Shown in pieces: positions 48,055 to 56,364 of a DNA stretch of 64,000 nt. This DNA comes from Nematocida ironsii (taxonomy: Eukaryota > Microsporidia). Under the pieces are notes generated by a model, which was given only the letters and a program-made list of their open reading frames with translations, was not told the DNA's origin and searched no databases. Made by a program: the position numbers and the translations under genes. The stretch lies in assembly GCA_001642415.1 (NCBI GenBank), contig LTDK01000141.1, forward strand, positions 22,298 to 86,297, read 5' to 3'. Position 1 is the stretch's first letter. Each line of letters starts with the position of its first letter.

Positions 48055-48278
48055 AATAAATATCTGATTAGTGTAGTTAGGGTTCTTTTATTTTATATAA
48101 ATAGGTGCATATGCGCTTGATAGACTAAAAATCTTGAGAGCCTGATAGATCAGATCTCACTGAGTGTATATTATGCTATTATATATAGCACTAATTTGAA
48201 ATTGCCGGCTAGATATACGCGTACAAATGGAATCTTGATGTTTGAGTTAAAGCAAAGTGCGCATTGAAATATTTCGGG

Positions 48279-48791
48279 TTATTGAATGTTTCCTAAGTAG
48301 TCATCATTTATAGTAGCTACTCCAAATATCTTTGTTGGTTCAATTTTAACACCAATTAGTCTTAGCCGAACAATGCTGTCCTTGACTATAACAGAGCCCC
48401 CGTCATGCTGTATTATGCTAGAATGTGCCCCTGCCTCTATGAACTGCCCTGATAATTGGTGTATACTAATAAACACAGAAAATGGACCTATAAAGCAAAA
48501 GATGCCCATTTTGTTTATTTCGTGAACTACTGCATTAGCCACTTCATTTTTCTTTGGGAAAAGAGTTAGCGCAGAGTACTCCGCCAGAAAAGTGGCAGAT
48601 CCAGAAGTGCTGTCTACTTCCGTGGTGTACAAGTTGTCTATTGAAATTATGCTTATGATGTATCCACAGTCTGCCTTGCACTTGCCCTCTACCTCAGACA
48701 TCAACCGCTTTCTTACAGTCTCCTCTATTTTCTTTCCCAAGTACTTTGGCTCAAGCACAATTCTCTCTTCCATCTGTCTTATGTAGAACAT
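48279..48791 (-). CDS. RPB7: RNA polymerase II subunit Rpb7
   Basis: A 170-residue protein, ATG at 48791. The N-terminal tip domain (residues 1-80; V-L-x-P-K-Y-L-G-K-K...S-E-V-E-G-K-C...I-I-S-I-I-S-I-D-N) and the OB-fold (82-170; N-K-M-G-I-F-C-F-I-G-P-F-S-V-F-I-S-x-H, ending D-D-Y-L-G) match Rpb7 at full length. It forms the stalk with Rpb4. The TTTCGGGTTAT motif at 48271-48282 overlaps its stop codon and 3' end. Its ATG lies 113 bases from that of the divergent Pumilio gene. Confidence 0.92.
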   Translation of the reverse strand: MFYIRQMEERIVLEPKYLGKKIEETVRKRLMSEVEGKCKADCGYIISIISIDNLYTTEVDSTSGSATFLAEYSALTLFPKKNEVANAVVHEINKMGIFCFIGPFSVFISIHQLSGQFIEAGAHSSIIQHDGGSVIVKDSIVRLRLIGVKIEPTKIFGVATINDDYLGNIQ

Positions 48792-48904
48792 GGGAGTATT
48801 ATCAATACAGAATATAAAAGAAAAGAATGTGCATCGAAATGAAAATAAAGAAAGCCCCCGTCAGGGGAGGGAAGTATTTCAACGCGGAGTAAAAATTTGC
48901 AAAG

Positions 48905-50290
48905 ATGTTTGAGAAGAGCAGCCGGGGAATGCAAACTATTTCGCATATAGCAAGAAGTAACGTAAATTCAAATGATAAACAGAAAGAATTTTCATTACGC
49001 GAAACCAATATACAAACAATGGATAAAGAGTGTACAGACATAATTGAAGATGCGTTTAACCCGATTAAATGCACTACATGGCAATCAAAGAAGAATTTAG
49101 TGGATAGAATAGAGGAAGACCACCCCACTCACAAAAGCATTGAGTATAACATAGAGGAAAAGAAGATTGTTCTGCCCCCAATTGGGAGAGGTCTTAAAGA
49201 AAAAGGAAAGAGGCACATTCTTCTGAATAGCATAAAAATAGACTCTTTCTCTAGCGGATCTTCAGAGGAGCCGCAAAAGGAGCAGTTCTTTGAGGAAGTT
49301 CTTGCATTTGCAAAGAAACGGGGAATTACAAGCAGTGAAAACTTAATATGTGCAATATCAAAGGACCAGGAGGGAAGCCGCTTTATCCAGAAAAAGCTTG
49401 ACAGTGCAACTAGCGAGGAGATTGATATAACGTTTGAGGAGATCTGCCCATGGATTTCTGAGCTAATTGTCGATTTGTTTGGTAACTACGTTGTGCAAAA
49501 ATTTCTTGAAATTGGCACAACAGAGCAAAGAGAGAAAATATTCTCTGCAATGGAAAGCACAATTATTTCTCTTGCCCTGCATATGTATGGGTGCCGAGTC
49601 ATCCAAAAGGCGCTTGAGTGTAAAGATATAAATAGAAAGATTGTAGAAAAAATCAAAGGACATGTTATCGATCTAGTCTGTGATCAGAATGGAAATCACG
49701 TGGTTCAAAAGTGCGTTGAGTGTGTTGATTCAGATTTTGTAATTAAAGAGTTTGAAGAAGATGCGGTTTCTTTGAGCCGACATCGGTATGGCTGCAGAGT
49801 TATTCAGAGAATATTTGAAAACAGCACAAAGTGCGCGAGCGCAATTGACAAGATCATTAGCAATGCCAAACTATTGGTAGAGGACCAGTACGGTAATTAT
49901 GTAATACAGCACATATTAGAAAAGGGAACGCATGCGCACAAAAGAAAAATTATTACTGAACTTTCTGACAATATAGCAGAGTACAGCATACACAAATTTG
50001 CATCTAATGTTATGGAGAAGTGTGTAATTTGCGGAACAAGCGAGGACCGAAGATACATGCTAAAGCAGCTTAAGTCTGCAGTTGGCCCTGCAGGAGAAGA
50101 TCTGCTTGTCCATATAACAATGGATAAGTTTGGCAATTATGTAGTTCAGCGCCTGCTAGATGTTCTAACTGGATCAGATAAAGAAGTTCTTATGTCTCAT
50201 CTCAGAGCAAACATTGCAGACCTTAAAAAAAGCTCATATGCAAAATGCATTATATCAAAGCTAGCGCTCCTTGACTCAAAGAAAGAATAA
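48905..50290 (+). CDS. Pumilio-family RNA-binding protein
   Basis: A 461-residue protein, ATG at 48905. After a polar N-terminus (1-115) there are eight PUF repeats to the C-terminus, with cores such as G-S-R-F-I-Q-K-K, F-G-N-Y-V-V-Q-K-F, Y-G-C-R-V-I-Q-K-A, N-G-N-H-V-V-Q-K-C, Y-G-C-R-V-I-Q-R-I, Y-G-N-Y-V-I-Q-H-I, F-A-S-N-V-M-E-K-C and F-G-N-Y-V-V-Q-R-L. The base-contact triplets (N-Y-Q, C-R-Q, N-H-Q, S-N-E) follow the classic code for a UGUA-type element. PUF proteins recruit CCR4-NOT and repress or destabilise mRNAs. It resembles the Puf3/Pumilio class. It is divergent from RPB7. Confidence 0.93.
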   Translation: MFEKSSRGMQTISHIARSNVNSNDKQKEFSLRETNIQTMDKECTDIIEDAFNPIKCTTWQSKKNLVDRIEEDHPTHKSIEYNIEEKKIVLPPIGRGLKEKGKRHILLNSIKIDSFSSGSSEEPQKEQFFEEVLAFAKKRGITSSENLICAISKDQEGSRFIQKKLDSATSEEIDITFEEICPWISELIVDLFGNYVVQKFLEIGTTEQREKIFSAMESTIISLALHMYGCRVIQKALECKDINRKIVEKIKGHVIDLVCDQNGNHVVQKCVECVDSDFVIKEFEEDAVSLSRHRYGCRVIQRIFENSTKCASAIDKIISNAKLLVEDQYGNYVIQHILEKGTHAHKRKIITELSDNIAEYSIHKFASNVMEKCVICGTSEDRRYMLKQLKSAVGPAGEDLLVHITMDKFGNYVVQRLLDVLTGSDKEVLMSHLRANIADLKKSSYAKCIISKLALLDSKKE

Positions 50291-50891
50291 ATTATATTTA
50301 AACTTTCTGCGAGTCTATTGAGTGTCATTATTTCTCCAATAATTAATAAATAGAATAACGGTTTCCACAGGAAAATTTGCTTTATTTTTTCTCCACATAT
50401 TACATAAAAACTATTCAGTACTTCGCTATAATTTATTTAAAGTTCAATAATTGCGCTATTATTGTTAAACCCGAATAACCCGAAAAATTTCTACATATAT
50501 AATAACCCAGAATTTAATAAAAGCACATAATCCTCGCTAGGAAAGCTTCAAAGTGCTTTAGTTGACATTCTTGTTGTTTCAAACATCTTAACTCTACCTA
50601 AATTCATTTATGCTCATAGCTACTACTTTATTTCTAAATTTATTTCTATTATATATAGACAGAAATTATACACTTTATGCAGTGACTGCTTTTCATTCTT
50701 TCTGCATATAGCTACATAAAAGAAACTAAGGTATTTAAAGAATAAGGAGGTCTACCTCCAGATAAATATTCGCAGTAGATAACTGGTCATCTGCTTATTC
50801 GGTGCACCACATTTATAGAAACGGAGTACACTTCCTAATACAGCGCCGCGTTTTCTTCTGCAATGTAAGTAATTATTAAAATTAAAATATT
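50291..50891. other. Intergenic region with motif copies and possible structured RNA
   Basis: Tandem CCCGAAA motif copies at 50465-50487 and a variant at 50503-50514. At about 50745-50850 a GC-richer patch contains GGAGGT-CT-ACCTCC, AGAT...ATCT and the palindrome GGTGCACC in close succession, which could fold as a small RNA; I cannot assign a family. Confidence 0.35.
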
Positions 50892-51077
50892 CTATTTATT
50901 CTTTTGCGGATTCTTCTTGCTCTTTGTTTTTTTCTTGGATTTGTCTTGCTTGTCTATTTTTACAGTAAACCCTTCTGGAATAGTTGGTGCGGGGAGCGCG
51001 TCTAAGTCAGGGGTGTCATTAAACGATGGCCCAGCAAATATCTCCTTTGTTTTCTCATCTCCTGCGCCAGATTTCAT
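50892..51077 (-). CDS. PNRC/Edc1-like mRNA decapping activator
   Basis: A 61-residue protein, ATG at 51077. Residues 14-34 carry F-A-G-P-S-F, N-D-T-P and a L-P-A-P core, i.e. the 'YAG-x-F-x-x-S/T-P...LP-x-P' linear motif of PNRC/Edc1/Edc2 proteins. In yeast and humans that motif binds Dcp1 (the L-P-x-P part) and bridges to Dcp2 (the Y/F-A-G part), speeding decapping. The rest is a short Lys-rich tail, so this is almost nothing but the motif. It is divergent from the Bfr1-like gene, with 48 bases between start codons, and near a Pumilio gene. The Phe for Tyr change at the activation part is worth noting. Confidence 0.72.
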   Translation of the reverse strand: MKSGAGDEKTKEIFAGPSFNDTPDLDALPAPTIPEGFTVKIDKQDKSKKKTKSKKNPQKNK

Positions 51078-51125
51078 TGGATATTTTTTTCTTTTATTTT
51101 TTTATTTCTTACGGCCCTGGGCAAA

Positions 51126-52337
51126 ATGAATATGAATGCTGTTAGAGAAAGAAAGCCAGAAGAGGATACAAAAAAGAACCAGAAACAGTTTAAGTTCCCT
51201 GGTGCAAAGAAGCACTTTGATATTGTTAGAGAGTGTACTACTGAAATCAACCGAATCAAGGATACTATAGAGAGCACAAAGGACAGACTAAAGAGCAGAA
51301 TTGAAGAATTTAGAAAGCAGACCGGACAAAAGGAACTGTATGATAGCAAAGACAAGATTCAAGCCAAAATAACTGAGCTAAAGCAAGAAAAAAAGAAGCT
51401 GAGTGATGAGGTGATTCAGGCAAAGAATGAGCTTAAAGAACTATCCCATGCTGTAGGTGAAGAGAAAAAGAAACTTAACATGCAAAGCACTGCTGAGCTA
51501 AAGAACAAACTCAATTCAATCAACAACAGAATTATGGAGAAGCCAGTGAATGTGAAGGAAGAGAGAGAACTTAGCGCAGAAAAGAACCAACTTATAAAGC
51601 TTCTTTCAATGCAGGGAATCTTCAAGGAGAAGGATGAAAAGATCAAGGAAATGGAAGACCAGAAGAAGAAAAAGGAGGCCAACCTCTCTGTCAAAAAACA
51701 GGAGCTGGAAATCCAGAGCAAGCTTTTTGTTGATATTCAGGAGAAGATTGGGGCAATTAAAAAAACTGTCTACCCAGAGGATATAAAGAAAATGCAGGCT
51801 GATATTGCAGCAATGAACGCCGACATTACAGCTCTTTCCCAGAAGAGAACCGAGGAGTTTGAAACCATGAGAAAGAAGAGCGAGGAATTCGACCTAAAGG
51901 CTGCAGAGATTGAACTTGCAAAGAGCAGAAAGAATGCTCTTGTTGATCAGGAGACACTTATCTCAAGTCTACAGGAGGAAAAGGATACGATGGAAAAGAG
52001 CCTGCACGGAAACCCTTCAGAGAAACTGAAGTCCGTAAAGAGCGCTCTTTCTAAATACGCCACTGCTCCCCAGAAAGGTAAGAGCTCAATGGTTACTCTG
52101 CCAATGCATCTAGTAAACCAGCTGGTTATGTTTAGAATCTCAATTCCAAAGACTACTGCTGATGTGGAAAAGACTCTTAAAAAGATTGACATGGTAGCAA
52201 AGAGCGAAGAAGAAAACTTCCTTTCAAAGAAAGAACAACTTTCAGCTGATATTGCTGCAATTACAGAGAAAATAAAGAAGGCAAAAGAGGCCCACCAAAA
52301 GATGCCTCGCCCTGTTTTCCCTCGTATGTTGGAATAA
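51126..52337 (+). CDS. BFR1: Bfr1-like coiled-coil mRNP protein
   Basis: A 403-residue Lys/Glu-rich protein, ATG at 51126 (a second ATG two codons on). It is coiled-coil almost throughout, with breaks at about 133-150 and 300-345. The central V-N-V-K-E-E-R-E-L-S-A-E-K-N-Q-L-I-K-L and the L-x-x-E-K-K-K-L pattern resemble the Bfr1/nuclear-segregation family, and the C-terminal non-coiled part (T-L-P-M-H-L-V-N-Q-L) fits a folded end. Yeast Bfr1 associates with polysomes and the Scp160 mRNP at the ER. Coiled-coil similarity is easily misleading, so the name is moderate. Confidence 0.55.
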   Translation: MNMNAVRERKPEEDTKKNQKQFKFPGAKKHFDIVRECTTEINRIKDTIESTKDRLKSRIEEFRKQTGQKELYDSKDKIQAKITELKQEKKKLSDEVIQAKNELKELSHAVGEEKKKLNMQSTAELKNKLNSINNRIMEKPVNVKEERELSAEKNQLIKLLSMQGIFKEKDEKIKEMEDQKKKKEANLSVKKQELEIQSKLFVDIQEKIGAIKKTVYPEDIKKMQADIAAMNADITALSQKRTEEFETMRKKSEEFDLKAAEIELAKSRKNALVDQETLISSLQEEKDTMEKSLHGNPSEKLKSVKSALSKYATAPQKGKSSMVTLPMHLVNQLVMFRISIPKTTADVEKTLKKIDMVAKSEEENFLSKKEQLSADIAAITEKIKKAKEAHQKMPRPVFPRMLE

Positions 52338-52997
52338 GTGCAATTAATAAACTGGTCTGCCCTTAGTCTTTCTTATATTTATTCTTTTTATAATATTTTC
52401 TTCTTAGCTGTCCTACAGGTTCTTTGTATGATATGTGCCTTTCTGTGCGCATGTGCGTTTCTTTTTATATTCTTTAGCCCGAAATTTACCTGCTTTTTCT
52501 ACTCCTTTGTGTGCAAGCACATTGTTAGTATGTTTCTTTTTATTTTAGAAATAAAAGATGTACATAATTACCACATGAAATTTCAGATATGAAGAGTTTA
52601 CTGCTATAAAAATATAAATAACAAAAAATAAAACAAAACAAAATGGAAATGTCATATTAACTAATAAAACCCAGCCCAATCAGTATAAACACACAGCAAC
52701 CTATACACAAAAAACAATTAACCATTTTCAACCTTTTGATAGTCATAGAAGTATTTTTAATGCATATTGCTTATTAATATTTAAATACATATAATAAGAA
52801 ATGCACAAAAAGTTAGCTTATTCTTATTGGGGTACTATGTATAACCTAAAATAATAGAAACCCCAAAGTTTAAGAGAAACTTTCATGCTTTTCTGTAATT
52901 AAAATTACCATAAAATTAATTTACACATGACTCACAACGAACTAAATAATTTAATAAATTCAACTACGCACTCTGAAAATAGCAGCTTTAGTTTATT
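52338..52997. other. Convergent intergenic region
   Basis: AT-rich, with a TAGCCCGAAAT motif copy at 52475-52485. Hydrophobic open frames here begin right at the BFR1 stop codon or overlap the TBC gene antisense and are not supported. Confidence 0.4.
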
Positions 52998-53789
52998 TTA
53001 TATATTGGCTTCATGCAGCATGTGCTCAATAGTTGCCAGGCTGACCATTTGCATATTTCGATGCATTACACTTCTAAACTCGTCCTCAGGGAGCGGGTAC
53101 TCGGCTAGCTTAAAAAGGATCTGCATTCTCTGGTCTTGCTCCTTAATTGCATCGGTTATATATCTCCTATGGCCAACCTCCACCAAAGCAGATGCAGCAT
53201 GAAACAGCACGGGAAATCCCTGGGTATAAAACAGATCAAGTATCATTGCATATATACTAGGCGATAGCCTGGAAAAGAGCGTAAGATACCACCCAGCAGA
53301 ATAGTCGTGTGTTGAATTACTAATTGCATGGATGCTTTTTCGAATGGCCTCTGGTAGGGTAAGATTAAGTACCCGCCCGTGCACACTCAGCACTTTTGAA
53401 ACTAATGAAAGCTTTTTATCAAAGAGCCTTTCTATTCTATTCTTCTGAATAGTATGGCATAGAATAGAAAAAGATTCTTCTGGCGTGAAAAAATGCAGGA
53501 GAAAGGCAGCATAGTAGGAAAGGCCCTGGCAATACTCAATCAAGCTATTATGCTTAGCAAATGCCACCAGAACATGCTTTAGCTCTTTTTTCCGCTCTAT
53601 GACATTGTATTTCCGAATTTCAGAATTAAACTCTTCCATGGGAAGGGCCTTTGAATCAACGGATCGCTCAATGTCCACTTCAATGTTCTGGAGTGCATCG
53701 CTCGGAATTTCAGAAATACATAGAGAGTTGAAATCCTGAAGGACGGGGCTGTACATAAGCTCTTTCCACACTTCAGCTCTTGTTTTCAT
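52998..53789 (-). CDS. TBC-domain Rab GTPase-activating protein
   Basis: A 263-residue protein beginning at the ATG at 53789. The frame is open further upstream, but that would overlap the divergent SAH hydrolase gene, and the TBC domain starts exactly here (R-A-E-V-W-K-E-L). The arginine finger is in I36-x2-D39-x2-R42 and the glutamine finger in Y-C-Q88-G, so both catalytic fingers are present. S-A-G-W-Y-L-T-L-F near 180 is the third TBC box. The protein is almost nothing but the TBC domain. TBC proteins switch off Rab GTPases in membrane traffic; the target Rab cannot be told. Its start codon is 53 bases from that of the divergent neighbour. Confidence 0.88.
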   Translation of the reverse strand: MKTRAEVWKELMYSPVLQDFNSLCISEIPSDALQNIEVDIERSVDSKALPMEEFNSEIRKYNVIERKKELKHVLVAFAKHNSLIEYCQGLSYYAAFLLHFFTPEESFSILCHTIQKNRIERLFDKKLSLVSKVLSVHGRVLNLTLPEAIRKSIHAISNSTHDYSAGWYLTLFSRLSPSIYAMILDLFYTQGFPVLFHAASALVEVGHRRYITDAIKEQDQRMQILFKLAEYPLPEDEFRSVMHRNMQMVSLATIEHMLHEANI

Positions 53790-53842
53790 ACAATTTTCTC
53801 CATTTCCTCTATATGAATACTGTTTCAGAATGAATTTTTTTA

Positions 53843-55174
53843 ATGCCCCAACAGATGAGTAAAGGAAAAGAAACATTCCCGCCGTACAAGGTAAAATCAA
53901 TAGAGCTCGCAGAGATCGGAGAAGAAGCAATTCTATTTGCAAAAAACGAAATGCCAGGAATCCGGCATCTTTCTGAAAAATACAGGGAGGAGAAGCCGCT
54001 ATCCGGTGCAAGGATCTCAGGATGCCTCCATATGACTGTCCAGACAGCTGCTATGATTGAGCTTCTTGTAGAAATGGGTGCCGAGGTTGCGTGGTGCTCT
54101 TCAAATATTCTAAGCACAGAGGATAAAGCAGCAGCTGCTCTGGCCAAGAGAGGGCTAAGCATATATGCTTGGAAAGGAGAAACCGATGAGGAGTACATGT
54201 GGTGCATTCGGGCAGTCCTTTCAAAATGGGAGAACGGGCCAAATTTGATAATTGATGATGGCGGTGACCTTACTAATCTTCTTCACAAGGAGTATGCACA
54301 CCTGCTTCCAGGAATTATTGGGCAGACAGAGCAAACCACAACAGGGACCCACATTCTTGAAAAAATGCATGAAAGCGGAGTTCTTAGAATACCTGCGATA
54401 TGCATTAATGAAAGTGTTATGAAGAGCAAGTTTGATAATATATATGGGTGCCGAGAGTCACTGACTGACGGTATAAAGCGAGCAACTGATGCAATGATTG
54501 CAGGAAAGAGAGTGCACGTGTGCGGATTTGGTGATGTTGGAAAGGGCTGTGCACAGGCAATGGCTAAAATGGGCGCAGTAGTAACTGTTTCAGAAATAGA
54601 CCCAATATGTGCCATGCAGGCAACAATGGAGGGATACCAAGTACGAAGAGTAGATCAGGTCGCGCCAGAGGTAGACATCTGGGTGACTGCCACAGGAAAC
54701 AGAGACATCATAATGTCTGAAGACATTCTTCGCATGAAAAACATGGCAGTACTTTCAAACATTGGGCACTTTAATGTAGAAATTGATGTTGAGTGGATAT
54801 ATAAGAATGCTGTGAAAAAAGTCCCCATAGGAAACAATGCAGAACGCATTGTCCTCCCAAACAACAAGTCAGTTATTTTACTGGCTGAGGGAAGACTTGT
54901 TAATCTTGGGTGTGCAACAGGCCATTCTAGCTTTGTTATGAGCACTAGCTTCTCTTGCCAGACACTTGCTGTCCTGCGACTCTGGAGAGAGTTTAAGCCC
55001 AGTAGTGAAAATAGAGGTGCAGTTCTTTTCTTAACAAGAGAAGAAGACGAGGAAATAGCACGCATGCACTTAGAAGGAATGGGCCACACACTCACCACGC
55101 TGACACCAGTGCAGGCAGACTATCTAAATGTCCCTGTAACAGGTCCATATAAAAATGACAAGTATAAGTACTAG
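53843..55174 (+). CDS. SAH1: S-adenosylhomocysteine hydrolase
   Basis: A 443-residue enzyme splitting S-adenosylhomocysteine into adenosine and homocysteine with bound NAD. ATG at 53843, with an alternative at 53855. Signature parts: G-A-R-I-S-G-C-L-H-M-T-V-Q-T-A (56-69), D-D-G-G-D-L-T (138-144), T-E-Q-T-T-T-G (162-168), S-V-M-K194-S-K-F-D198-N with the catalytic Lys and Asp, the Rossmann G-F-G-D-V-G-K-G (228-235), G-H-F-N-V-E-I-D, and a C-terminal Y-K-N-D-K-Y-K-Y that supplies the Lys-Tyr reaching a neighbouring subunit's NAD. It relieves product inhibition of methyltransferases. Full length and apparently active. Confidence 0.95.
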   Translation: MPQQMSKGKETFPPYKVKSIELAEIGEEAILFAKNEMPGIRHLSEKYREEKPLSGARISGCLHMTVQTAAMIELLVEMGAEVAWCSSNILSTEDKAAAALAKRGLSIYAWKGETDEEYMWCIRAVLSKWENGPNLIIDDGGDLTNLLHKEYAHLLPGIIGQTEQTTTGTHILEKMHESGVLRIPAICINESVMKSKFDNIYGCRESLTDGIKRATDAMIAGKRVHVCGFGDVGKGCAQAMAKMGAVVTVSEIDPICAMQATMEGYQVRRVDQVAPEVDIWVTATGNRDIIMSEDILRMKNMAVLSNIGHFNVEIDVEWIYKNAVKKVPIGNNAERIVLPNNKSVILLAEGRLVNLGCATGHSSFVMSTSFSCQTLAVLRLWREFKPSSENRGAVLFLTREEDEEIARMHLEGMGHTLTTLTPVQADYLNVPVTGPYKNDKYKY

Positions 55175-55609
55175 TATGCCACAAATGGAAATTCATCTAG
55201 ATTAAAGTACTTGCTGTTGAGTATTAATATGGCATTCAACTGTTTTATGTCTGCTAGTATTATGGCTTCTGTTTAAAACTATAGAAGAATAATTTCATAT
55301 AAGCGAATTTTTGCGTTTAAACATAATCCATAAGCTAGACAGGAAATTCTTCAGACTATTTCAGCTATTTTGAAGCCTATAAAACATCAATAAAACTTAA
55401 ATTTATACTAAATACCCGAAATTATTTATTCTAAACTAATTAATACATATATTGCATATAAATTCTGGATTATTAGACAATAAATAAACTTACAGAATCA
55501 GAATTTTACTAATAAGATAACTATAGCAATTATCATAATACATAGCGTATTTACAGTGATAACTAGTAATATAAATGCCGCAAACAAAATATATTCTATT
55601 GTTATTGTG

Positions 55610-55750
55610 GTGACACCACCACTCAAGCGCGCAGGTCCGAGACCGATCCTCCAATGCGCCTCCGCGCGCGATGATCCCGCCACGGCAAAAGGCCGGGATC
55701 TAAGAATCACAGATCAACTTTGGACTATATAAGTAGCACGCGCCCAAACT
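55610..55750. other. GC-rich segment with hairpins, possible RNA or promoter
   Basis: The segment includes GGTC-CGA-GACC near 55634-55644, a GATCCCG...CGGGATC stem near 55674-55701, runs of GCGC, and a TATA-like CTATATAA near 55724-55731. The density of GC-rich stems in AT-rich DNA is typical of a structured RNA gene, but I recognise no tRNA, 5S, SRP or RNase P signature. A minus-strand open frame through it lacks an ATG. Confidence 0.35.
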
Positions 55751-55754
55751 AATA

Positions 55755-56021
55755 ATGGGACAATCACGGGACACAAATACCAGAAGGCTCAGCGCCAATA
55801 GCGCCACAAGGACTCCGCGTCCGCGCACATCCCGATATTCTAATAATCATAATAAAGAGCATTCCCTAACACTATCTCTATCTATCTTGGACTATGTTAT
55901 CCGGGCGGCGATGGTGCCTCCCCGTGAGCACGTCAGTTATATTACACTATACGCACCAAATTTGCTAAATATACATATAAAGCGCCACATATGTCGTCAA
56001 ATCATCTATGTAAATTCATAG
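55755..56021 (+). CDS. Possible small Arg-rich protein, 88 aa
   Basis: An 88-codon frame, ATG at 55755, about 25-30 bases after a TATA-like CTATATAA. The first 35 residues are rich in Arg, Thr, Ser and Asn; the rest has a hydrophobic-then-basic character with P-P-R-E-H-V-S-Y-I-T. Base composition is GC-rich at the start and returns to AT-rich by 55940, unlike neighbouring genes. I recognise no family. It could be a real lineage-specific gene or an open frame in a structured RNA. Confidence 0.35.
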   Translation: MGQSRDTNTRRLSANSATRTPRPRTSRYSNNHNKEHSLTLSLSILDYVIRAAMVPPREHVSYITLYAPNLLNIHIKRHICRQIIYVNS

Positions 56022-56364
56022 AATAACAAGAAAGACTAAATATTTCCTCTGACTGATACTTATCTCAAAGTATTTATTAAGACTATTTTGAGCTATTAGT
56101 AGTGGCGCAATAATACTTGTAGGATATTAAAAATAGTAGTATGTAAGCAATGCACGATGTTTTACTGCTATTATCGGTAGAAATTAGTATTATCACATAA
56201 TTTATTTCGCATTATGGGGCATGCGCACATGCACACTGCTTTCATTGTGCACTTCAAAAACACCAATTATAATAATATACATGTTTGATCGAATGTGTTA
56301 TTAACTTTGTTTGTTTTATATTAATTATATTCATATAAATAGATTTTTTATTGACTTGTGAACA

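Larger units (their letters stand above)
55175..56364. other. Long intergenic region with a GC-rich island
   Basis: Contains a CCCGAAAT copy at 55422-55433 and, at about 55610-55930, a clearly GC-rich island in otherwise AT-rich DNA (see separate entries). Outside the island nothing is seen. Confidence 0.45.

Noticed and set aside
52338..52592. 84-codon hydrophobic plus-strand frame starting after the BFR1 stop
   Set aside because: Same pattern as above; begins exactly at the end of the previous gene and has no recognisable motif.
55498..55710. 70-codon minus-strand frame through the GC-rich island with a hydrophobic C-terminus
   Set aside because: Starts with GTG after an in-frame stop and has no early ATG; the Arg/Ala/Gly part is typical of non-coding GC-rich DNA.
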